NCBI GenBank assembly: GCA_017883345.1
Contig: JADGNT010000053.1
Span: 1-12,725 of the forward strand
Length of the DNA stretch: 12,725 nucleotides
Direction of reading: 5' to 3'
Source of the DNA: Candidatus Solibacter sp.
GTDB lineage: Bacteria; Acidobacteriota; Terriglobia; Bryobacterales; Bryobacteraceae
Below the pieces are notes generated by a model. It did not search any database, was not told the DNA's origin, and saw nothing but the letters and a program-made list of their open reading frames with translations. Positions 1 through 4,426 of the stretch are shown here, one piece after another. Made by a program: the position numbers and the translations under genes. Position 1 is the stretch's first letter. Each line of letters begins with the position of its first letter.

Positions 1-118
1 GAATGCGTAGGACAGAAGAAATTGCGCAATCGAAAGGGACGCCGTTCTTACCCGCGGGCGGCTTGGGGCAGGCCGCGAACATTCCCGTGCCGGAAGGCCG
101 AAACTGTCATAGGCCACT

Positions 119-403
119 AAAGGGCTATGTGCTTGACTCAGGGGTAGCGCCCCTACAGATCGTGGTCCCGGCGTCCCGCCGGCGGCCTAATGCGCTCGTC
201 TGCGTGTGGCCGGTGGGCCGTAGTGCGCGCACAGCGAAGCCGCAAAGCAGGGAGGGCCTTTTTTGCATGGCACTCTCCGCCAAGAGTGCCGCTGAAAGGC
301 CCGTATGGCACGATGCCGCGCCCTCTCGCGCATCTGTAATGGGCGTGCGACAGTGCGGTACCCCAAGGCGTTGGGCCTACCTGAGTCAACCACATAGCCC
401 TTT
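119..403. repeat. Long-range imperfect inverted repeat (24-bp arms)
   Basis: The left arm 119-142 (core GGGCTATGTG then TTGACTCAGG) is matched on the opposite strand by 380-403 with a single mismatch (C versus G at the 14th position of the arm). The arms lie about 240 bp apart. The enclosed DNA shows only scattered inverted similarity, for example around TACAGAT. It could be the termini of a decayed small element; no transposase is present and no target duplication was recognised. Confidence 0.6.
254..302. repeat. Nested double-stem hairpin
   Basis: Two concentric perfect 8-bp stems: outer GGGCCTTT (254-261) with AAAGGCCC (295-302), and inner GGCACTCT (269-276) with AGAGTGCC (283-290), with a 6-nt apical loop. 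The stems are separated by internal loops of 7 and 4 nt. No T-run follows on either strand, so it does not look like a standard intrinsic terminator. It sits near the centre of the larger inverted repeat at 119-403. Confidence 0.55.
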
Positions 404-506
404 GCCACTATTTGCGTACAAACGCCCGGACCCCATTTGAAAAAGCTTGCGGCATTAGGCTGAAGCCCGCCCCACATGAAAAGAACATGTCCACTCGGTC
501 ACAGAC

Positions 507-872
507 CTAGATTCCGTCACCCTTCTTCTTGGCGGCGGGCATGACAATTTTCGAGACGGTGATCGTGTCGCCGCTCATCTCGCCCGTCAACCTCACCGTG
601 TGACCGGCGTGCTCCTGCAACGCCGCGAAGTCCTGGTTGCCGACGTTGTAAACTTTGCCGGCGCTGACGAATACGTACTTAGCGTTGTGGTCTTTCACGC
701 AGGCCAGGGTGCAGTCGCGATCGGACATCATTTTGGCGCCATGCTCGGCGGAAGTGTTGTGCTTGGCGCCGCACATACTATCGCTGATTTTCCCCGTCCA
801 GGTTTTGTCAGCGGCGGAGGCGCAGATCGCTCCGAGCATAGCCACCGCAACTGCAATACATAAGTGTTTCAT
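507..872 (-). CDS. Small secreted Cys/His protein (DUF5818-like)
   Basis: A 121-residue exported protein. Residues 1-20 form a signal peptide (positive start KHL, hydrophobic AVAVAMLGAI, cleavage after ASA). The mature part has the layout WTGKISDSMCG (25-35), H38, H44, then DCTLACVK (53-60), followed by a beta-rich tail (KVYNV, TVRLTGEM, TITVSKI) and a Lys-rich end. Three cysteines (34, 54, 58) plus histidines could bind metal or form a disulfide, but that is inference. Small proteins with this layout are common in Acidobacteria and I associate them with DUF5818; the function is unknown. The start is well supported: AAGGAG lies at 878-883, five bases before the ATG. It stands alone, with no close partner gene. 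Confidence 0.8.
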   Translation of the reverse strand: MKHLCIAVAVAMLGAICASAADKTWTGKISDSMCGAKHNTSAEHGAKMMSDRDCTLACVKDHNAKYVFVSAGKVYNVGNQDFAALQEHAGHTVRLTGEMSGDTITVSKIVMPAAKKKGDGI

Positions 873-1155
873 CGAGTCTCCTTATAGTCGTTTACGTGGC
901 GACAGGGGGACAAACAGACAGCCCCTCTCCTGCTCAGGATAGGACGCTGGCCGGCGCCTCGTCTGGTCGAAATCGCACACGACCTCACTGGGCGTTGCTC
1001 CAGAGAGGACTCAACTGGACTGTCCCGTACCGCGCCTGACGCTGCTCTTCTTCGGCGCGGCCAAGGATGTTCCGGAAGCAGCAAAAATGGTCACCGCCGG
1101 GACAGCCTGCCTACACTTCACAATCCGAGCCAACGGCCAAAACAAGGCACTGCTT
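873..1155. other. Intergenic region with possible decayed moaD-like reading frame
   Basis: No complete gene is seen. An open minus-strand frame across 869-1084 is Arg-rich and lacks a ribosome binding site. On the plus strand one frame, open from at least 1021 to a TAA at 1210-1212, reads PRLTLLFFGAAKDV (1030-1071), which resembles the first strand and helix of MoaD/ThiS sulfur-carrier proteins; the similarity fades after about 25 codons and there is no start codon or Gly-Gly end. It may be a degraded fragment or coincidence. Confidence 0.3.
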
Positions 1156-1302
1156 TCAAGCCGTGCGACCCCTGAAGAAGTGCATCACCAAAGAAATCAC
1201 TGCAATGATTAACAAAAGGTGAATCAGCCCACCGGCAACGTGGAACGCGAAAAATCCCAGCAGCCACAGTACAAGCAAAACAGCAAATAGCGTCATGAAC
1301 AT
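1156..1302 (-). CDS. lmo0937-type small membrane protein
   Basis: A 48-residue hydrophobic protein with two membrane segments (about residues 3-20 and 23-42) joined by HVAGGLIH. The sequence LLVLWLLGFFAFHVAGGLIHLL is split here at residue 20 of the motif for brevity: the LLVLWLLGF and HVAGGLIHLL blocks are hallmarks of the lmo0937 family of bacterial membrane peptides, whose function is unknown but which often sit among general-stress genes. The open frame could extend to 1353, but AAGGAG at 1309-1314 lies six bases before the ATG at 1302, so the shorter form is chosen. It ends in a basic HFFRGRTA tail. A perfect 16-bp palindrome lies at 1334-1349, just upstream of the ribosome binding site. 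Confidence 0.85.
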   Translation of the reverse strand: MFMTLFAVLLVLWLLGFFAFHVAGGLIHLLLIIAVISLVMHFFRGRTA

Positions 1303-1308
1303 TGAAAT

Positions 1309-1314
1309 CTCCTT
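1309..1314 (-). promoter_or_regulatory. Ribosome binding site fixing the start at 1302
   Basis: AAGGAG on the minus strand, six bases before the ATG at 1300-1302. No comparable site precedes the upstream in-frame start at 1353, so the short 48-residue product is preferred. Confidence 0.8.
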
Positions 1315-1333
1315 CGTACGTTTAGGTTTCCGT

Positions 1334-1349
1334 CCGTCACGCGTGACGG
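1334..1349. promoter_or_regulatory. Perfect 16-bp palindrome, candidate operator
   Basis: CCGTCACGCGTGACGG reads the same on both strands. It lies 31 bp upstream of the lmo0937-type gene and 64 bp beyond the stop of the glycine-zipper gene. Its core GTCAC-GC-GTGAC resembles the palindrome at 2207-2220. It could be a dimeric repressor or activator site, or in RNA a 6-bp stem with a CGCG loop. Binding is inference. Confidence 0.45.
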
Positions 1350-1413
1350 GCATTTGGTTGCTCCAGCCGCCCCCTTCGGCGGCGACTGAAGCGAAAGGGC
1401 CGGCGGCGCCAGT

Positions 1414-2043
1414 CTATAGCGAACCGCTACCGGAACGGGTGCGCGGACTAGCGACTCTGTGGTCGTACGCGGTCTCTGAAAGCGGATCGCGGGCCAGCGG
1501 TTTGTCCGTTTTCCCGTAGTCGGAGCTGGCCTCTCCGGCGGAGGCGATATCTTCGGCGCCAGTCTGTTTCAGAATGTCCTCCGCGCGCGCCACCCACTCC
1601 GAGTTGTCGCAATGAACGGAAACCAGAATGCCGCCCTGCCGGACGCGGCCGTCATAGCGTTTGGCTTCATATTCCGGGATACCCATACCGACCAGGGCTC
1701 CAACGAATCCGCCGACCGCGCCCCCCGCGCCCATACCGGCGAGCGCCGCCACGATCGGTCCCGCTGCGATAAACGGGCCGAGGCCTGGAATCGCCAGCGC
1801 CCCGATTCCAACCAGCAGGCCCAGCGTACCGCCGATGGCTCCACCCGCGCCTGCTCCCGCGGCGGCGCCTTCCGGAGCCTTGGTGTTCTTCTCGTGCGCG
1901 AAGTCTTTGCTCCCCTCGTTGTCGGGGAACAGTACCGAGATGTCCTCACTCCTGAATCTGGCCGCGAGAAGGGCGTCAATTCCCTGCTCGACCTGAACCC
2001 GATCGGAATAGAGGCCGAATGCTGCCGTATTCTTTCCTGCCAT
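1414..2043 (-). CDS. Glycine-zipper stress-type protein (ActD/DUF3341-like)
   Basis: A 209-residue protein. Residues 5-40 (AAFGLYSDRVQVEQGID...ISVLFP) look like the ferredoxin-like N-terminal fold of general-stress or ActD-type proteins. KDFAHEKNTKAPEG (46-59) is a conserved linker. Residues 61-122 are two glycine-zipper hydrophobic segments around IPGLGPFIAAGP, likely membrane-inserting. PEYEAKRYDGRV (123-134) leads to a second small domain (GGILVSVHC, WVARAEDILKQTGAEDIAS). The tail is polar. Databases often call this type 'quinol:electron acceptor oxidoreductase subunit ActD', but no other act gene is nearby, so a role in the ACIII complex is doubtful; a stress-linked envelope protein is more likely. 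The frame stays open to 2403, yet AAAGGAG at 2052-2058 is well spaced only from the ATG at 2041-2043. Confidence 0.85.
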   Translation of the reverse strand: MAGKNTAAFGLYSDRVQVEQGIDALLAARFRSEDISVLFPDNEGSKDFAHEKNTKAPEGAAAGAGAGGAIGGTLGLLVGIGALAIPGLGPFIAAGPIVAALAGMGAGGAVGGFVGALVGMGIPEYEAKRYDGRVRQGGILVSVHCDNSEWVARAEDILKQTGAEDIASAGEASSDYGKTDKPLARDPLSETAYDHRVASPRTRSGSGSL

Positions 2044-2051
2044 ATGCATTT

Positions 2052-2058
2052 CTCCTTT
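2052..2058 (-). promoter_or_regulatory. Ribosome binding site fixing the start at 2043
   Basis: AAAGGAG on the minus strand. Two ATG codons follow (2047-2049 and 2041-2043); only the second is at normal spacing (8 bases), the first being 2 bases away. Confidence 0.75.
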
Positions 2059-2206
2059 GCCCGCGGCGACCACGGCACGGGGGCTATGGCCGACCCCATT
2101 CCCGGAGCACGAGTCAGGCCAACGTACTCTTTCGTTGGGTCGATTCGCCAGCCGATGCGTCGCGCGCCTGGTTTGGAGGGCATGGAATCCGGCGAGTGAC
2201 GATATG

Positions 2207-2220
2207 TGGTCACGTGACCA
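2207..2220. promoter_or_regulatory. Perfect 14-bp palindrome, candidate operator
   Basis: TGGTCACGTGACCA is fully self-complementary and lies about 165 bp upstream of the glycine-zipper gene start. It shares the GTCAC/GTGAC half-sites with the 16-bp palindrome at 1334-1349, but with no spacer instead of 2 bp. A shared regulator for the two neighbouring minus-strand genes is possible but unproven. Confidence 0.4.
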
Positions 2221-2303
2221 GGAGTGGTCGAGCTGCCCAAGGCGGAGCCTTCCCGCGAGAATAGACTCGCGCAGTTTGTGTGACTCCGGGGTGGCGTGGA
2301 GGT

Positions 2304-2417
2304 GGAGGGAATCGGTGCTTAACCGTTGTGGGGAAGGCTGACCAGGAATACGCCTGGCAGGATACGCCCCATTTTCGTCGTGTGCCCGAAAACGGTTAAG
2401 CACCCGGAGGGAATCGG
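2304..2417. mobile_element. MITE-like element with terminal inverted and flanking direct repeats
   Basis: A 91-bp core (2314-2404) begins GGTGCTTAACCGTT and ends with its exact complement, a perfect 14-bp terminal inverted repeat. The direct repeat GGAGGGAATCGG occurs at 2304-2315 and 2406-2417, one on each side, its last two bases overlapping the left end. This is the architecture of a non-autonomous transposon with target-site duplication. The core has no reading frame of note; an internal hairpin CCAGG/CCTGG lies at about 2342-2357. A 10-12 bp duplication is longer than usual for most families, so an alternative is a structured intergenic repeat. It ends 14 bp before a truncated coding fragment. 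Confidence 0.5.
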
Positions 2418-2431
2418 CTTCACCGCGGGAC

Positions 2432-2632
2432 GTGAAAGCGAATTACAATCCGGGTGTGCCGGAATTACCGGGAGGGTATCGGATGAGTTGGGAGCGGGGC
2501 GCGGGGGGATTATCGGTCGAGCTGTCTTTCCCATACGGGTTTCCCAAGCCCGGCACGTATCGCATCTTCGTGCGGATGAAGCGGGGCGGAAGGGTGCTGA
2601 CCGGCGCCTTTACCACGAAAGTAGAGGACTGA
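2432..2632 (+). pseudogene. C-terminal fragment of a secreted protein
   Basis: A 66-residue frame from GTG, with a better start at ATG 2483 (GGAGGG six bases upstream) that would give 49 residues. The block LSVELSFPYGFPKPG then TYRIFVRMKRGGRVLTGAF matches, from memory, the C-terminal beta-sandwich end of larger secreted proteins found in Acidobacteria, which have several hundred residues. Here nothing upstream resembles the rest of such a protein, there is no signal peptide, and a MITE-like element abuts its 5' end. I therefore read it as a truncated remnant, though a small expressed protein is possible. It ends 3 bp before the dehydrogenase start, whose ribosome binding site lies within its last codons. 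Confidence 0.5.
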
Positions 2633-2635
2633 CTC

Positions 2636-3460
2636 TTGAATACCGTCAAAGGGAAGAGCGTTCTGATCACCGGCGCGGGCCGTGGCATCGGCAAACGCCT
2701 GGCTATGGGATTTGCGGCCGAGGGCGCGTGGGTGGGACTGTTGGCGCGCACCCAGCCGGAACTCGATCTGGCCAAGCTGGAGATCGAACAGGCGGGCGGC
2801 AAGGCGTTGCGCCTGCGCGCCGATGTGCGCGATCCCGAAGAACTGGCGCATGCGGTGGACCGTATGCGGAGTAGCTTCGGCGGGTTGGATATCCTGATCG
2901 CCGCCGCCGGCGTGCAGGGTCCGATCGGACCGTTTCTGTTGAGCAAACCGAAGGCGTGGAACGAGACGGTGGAAATCAACCTGATCGGCGCGGCCAATGC
3001 CTGCCGGGTGGCGCTGCCTCCGATGATCGAGAAGCGGTCGGGCAAGATCATCCTGATCTCGGGCGGCGGCTCGGCGTATGCGCGCCCCAATTTCAGCGCA
3101 TACGCGGCATCCAAAACGGCGGTGGTGCGCTTTGGGGAGAATCTGGCGGCGGAGGTCAGCGATCACAACGTGCAGGTGAACATCATCGCGCCCGGCGCGG
3201 CGTACTCCACGATGACCGATGAGATTCTGCGCGCGGGAGAAGAGAAGGCGGGCCGCAAGGAAATCGAGGACGCGGAAAAGGTGCGGGTCACCGGCGGCGT
3301 CCCGGCCGAGAAGCAGATTGCCCTGGCGTTGTTCCTGGCCAGCGAGCGGAGCAATCACATTAGCGGAAAACTGATCCACGTGAATGACGATTGGAAGCGC
3401 TTCGAGCAGGAGAACATGAAGCCGGAACTTTACACGCTGCGGCGAGTGCAGAAGATTTGA
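2636..3460 (+). CDS. Short-chain dehydrogenase/reductase (classical SDR)
   Basis: A 274-residue cytosolic NAD(P)-dependent oxidoreductase of the classical SDR family. Visible motifs: the cofactor loop TGAGRGIG (12-19); Arg38 after the second strand, which favours NADP; D63 against adenine; AAAG (89-92) in place of NNAG; N115; catalytic S142, Y156 and K160 (YAASK); and PG (186-187) followed by a Thr-rich loop. The length is slightly above the usual 250, with a C-terminal tail ending in LYTLRRVQKI. The substrate cannot be told from sequence. The start is TTG, three bases after the preceding stop, with GAGGA at 2624-2628; no ATG or GTG fits before the cofactor motif. A terminator-like hairpin follows the stop. 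Confidence 0.9.
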   Translation: MNTVKGKSVLITGAGRGIGKRLAMGFAAEGAWVGLLARTQPELDLAKLEIEQAGGKALRLRADVRDPEELAHAVDRMRSSFGGLDILIAAAGVQGPIGPFLLSKPKAWNETVEINLIGAANACRVALPPMIEKRSGKIILISGGGSAYARPNFSAYAASKTAVVRFGENLAAEVSDHNVQVNIIAPGAAYSTMTDEILRAGEEKAGRKEIEDAEKVRVTGGVPAEKQIALALFLASERSNHISGKLIHVNDDWKRFEQENMKPELYTLRRVQKI

Positions 3461-3464
3461 GGCC

Positions 3465-3510
3465 CGGATGGCCCTAAAAGGCCACTGCGGGCCATCCGTG
3501 TCCCGCTTTT
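3465..3510 (+). terminator. Terminator-like hairpin after the SDR gene
   Basis: CGGATGGCCC (3465-3474) pairs perfectly with GGGCCATCCG (3489-3498), a 10-bp GC-rich stem with a 14-nt loop. It starts 5 bases after the stop codon. The T-run (CTTTT, to about 3510) is displaced by several bases, so termination may be partial. Confidence 0.5.
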
Positions 3511-3600
3511 GGTTGTGGGCTTATTGAATCTGGGTAGTTAGGCCGAAGCGGGCTATGTCAGACCCGTTTGGTTGTTTAACCCGGTGCGAAACACCTCCTT

Positions 3601-3638
3601 CCTGTTTCCATTGTGCCCGACGGGTGCCTGGAAACAGG
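3601..3638. repeat. Strong nested intergenic hairpin
   Basis: CCTGTTTCCA (3601-3610) pairs exactly with TGGAAACAGG (3629-3638); the 18-nt loop contains a further CCC-GAC-GGG mini-stem. It lies about 150 bp upstream of the next gene, before its predicted promoter. It might be a repeat of the REP type or a small RNA terminus; no T-run follows. Confidence 0.5.
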
Positions 3639-3751
3639 CTTGGCGGCGTGCGGAAATTGGCTCCAACGCTATGAAAAAGCGGGAGAAAAATAAATTCCAT
3701 GTTTGGGTCACCGATCAAAGTCCGTACGCCCTGCTTCGCTGTGGGGCGCGA

Positions 3752-3760
3752 TGCTAAAAT
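3752..3760 (+). promoter_or_regulatory. Extended -10 promoter
   Basis: TGCTAAAAT matches the extended -10 form (TG-n-TAAAAT) 30 bases before the TTG start of the membrane protein. No good -35 is seen at 17 bp, which suits an extended -10 promoter. The implied leader is about 24 nt. Confidence 0.4.
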
Positions 3761-3776
3761 ACTTGCTTCATTCACC

Positions 3777-3783
3777 AGGAGGT
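3777..3783 (+). promoter_or_regulatory. Ribosome binding site that selects the TTG start
   Basis: AGGAGGT ends 7 bases before TTG 3791-3793. The GTG at 3782-3784 overlaps this site and so cannot use it. Confidence 0.7.
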
Positions 3784-3790
3784 GGTTCGC

Positions 3791-4192
3791 TTGGAGGTAA
3801 TTAAGGCACTCTTGAGCTTTCTCGGTTACGTCTTTCACGGCTTGCTGTGCCTGATACTGTTCGCCATGTCCGGCCTCGCGATGGCCGCCGGCGCCCAGAC
3901 GCTGCAACTGGGCATGCTTCCCTTGACGGGATCCACGCTGCTGTACGCGGTGTTCTTCGGTGCGTTGTTCGGCTTGGTGACGGTGATCCTGGCCATCCAG
4001 GGCCGGGTGCGCCCGTTGTTTTTCGTGTGGAGCCTGGTGGTGATGCTTCTGCTGCTGAAGGGCTACATCTTCAGCGGCTATCGCTTCAGCCCGGGCGAGT
4101 TCCCGATAGCGATGTGTCTGATTGTGGGGTCGATGATCGCGCTGATCGGCTCCTGGGTGCAGATGGGCCGCAAGGCGGGGGCGCGGCGGTAA
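3791..4192 (+). CDS. Four-helix integral membrane protein, unknown function
   Basis: A 133-residue very hydrophobic protein. Four membrane helices are apparent at about residues 7-31, 47-69, 74-95 and 103-123, with short loops (GAQTLQLGMLPLTGS, QGRVRP, FSGYRFSPGEF) and a basic C-terminal end MGRKAGARR that should be cytoplasmic. I do not recognise a family and see no catalytic motif. The frame opens at GTG 3782, but AGGAGGT at 3777-3783 is positioned for TTG 3791, which is chosen. The codon pattern (G/C third positions) and the helix pattern support a real gene. It is likely monocistronic, from the extended -10 promoter just upstream. Confidence 0.75.
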   Translation: MEVIKALLSFLGYVFHGLLCLILFAMSGLAMAAGAQTLQLGMLPLTGSTLLYAVFFGALFGLVTVILAIQGRVRPLFFVWSLVVMLLLLKGYIFSGYRFSPGEFPIAMCLIVGSMIALIGSWVQMGRKAGARR

Positions 4193-4205
4193 CGGGCCGG
4201 CGGTG

Positions 4206-4257
4206 TCCGAGCTTCGCTCGGATCGACAGGCGGACCCGGAGGGTACCCCGGCCTGTC
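4206..4257. repeat. Twin-hairpin intergenic repeat
   Basis: Hairpin one: TCCGAGC (4206-4212) with GCTCGGA (4216-4222) and a 3-nt loop. Hairpin two: GACAGGC (4225-4231) with GCCTGTC (4251-4257), enclosing GGGTACCC. The segment 4229-4255, read on the minus strand, matches 6367-6393 at 21 of 27 positions, so it appears to be one copy of a dispersed repeat. It lies 13 bp after the membrane protein stop and might also act as a transcription barrier, though no T-run follows. Confidence 0.5.
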
Positions 4258-4273
4258 CCACCAAGACCTGAGA

Positions 4274-4310
4274 GTTTTGAAAACGGACAGCGGGTTTTCG
4301 AAAACGGACA
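4274..4310 (-). repeat. Tandem TGTCCGTTTTC repeats, possible orphan IS end
   Basis: On the minus strand two copies of TGTCCGTTTTC followed by (G)AAAAC occur at 4310-4294 and 4289-4274, 21 bases apart. Multiple TGT-starting repeats of about this length are a feature of IS21-family ends. No istA/istB-like gene lies inside, so this would be a solitary remnant. Alternatively it is a paired protein-binding site. Confidence 0.35.
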
Positions 4311-4426
4311 TCACGTGACTACCGGCCGGACGCCAATCCCGCAAAGCTCCTGTATTCCCCCATAGAACGTAAGAACCTTCTGTGGAAAGGCAATTGCACG
4401 GAAGCCGGGTTCAGCTCCAGGGAAAA

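Larger units (their letters stand above)
1..506. other. Gene-free region with inverted repeats
   Basis: No convincing coding sequence. Open frames on both strands overlap each other, lack ribosome binding sites and encode low-complexity Arg/Pro/Ala-rich peptides of the kind GC-rich non-coding DNA gives. What it does hold is symmetry: a 24-bp arm pair (119-142 and 380-403, one mismatch), a nested double hairpin (254-302), a short hairpin at 140-154, and a 9-bp pair GCCTAATGC (185-193) against its complement at 452-460. This pattern suggests a decayed palindromic or repeat-derived element. Confidence 0.6.
2044..2431. other. Gene-free region with palindromes and MITE-like element
   Basis: No coding sequence is supported. 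Contents from left to right: the ribosome binding site of the minus-strand gene (2052-2058); GGCCGACCCCATTC (2088-2101), identical to 6386-6399; a 14-bp perfect palindrome (2207-2220); a CGCGAG/CTCGCG hairpin with a 6-nt loop (2254-2271); and the terminal-repeat element at 2304-2417. The promoter of the glycine-zipper gene is presumably here but no clear -35/-10 pair was found. Confidence 0.6.
3461..3790. other. Intergenic region: terminator, hairpin and promoter
   Basis: No gene. It holds a terminator-like hairpin right after the dehydrogenase (3465-3506), a strong nested hairpin (3601-3638), and an extended -10 promoter (3752-3760) serving the next gene. I see no tRNA or known riboswitch fold. 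Confidence 0.55.

Noticed and set aside
3..440. A 145-codon plus-strand frame in the first 500 bases
   Set aside because: It runs across the inverted repeats and has no ribosome binding site; two overlapping minus-strand frames of equal quality exist.
1414..2043. The glycine-zipper protein as part of an alternative complex III operon
   Set aside because: No other act genes flank it; the name ActD appears to be a database label for this loose family.
3521..4264. A 247-codon minus-strand frame opposite the four-helix protein
   Set aside because: His/Gln/Arg-rich shadow of a hydrophobic gene, with no start signal.
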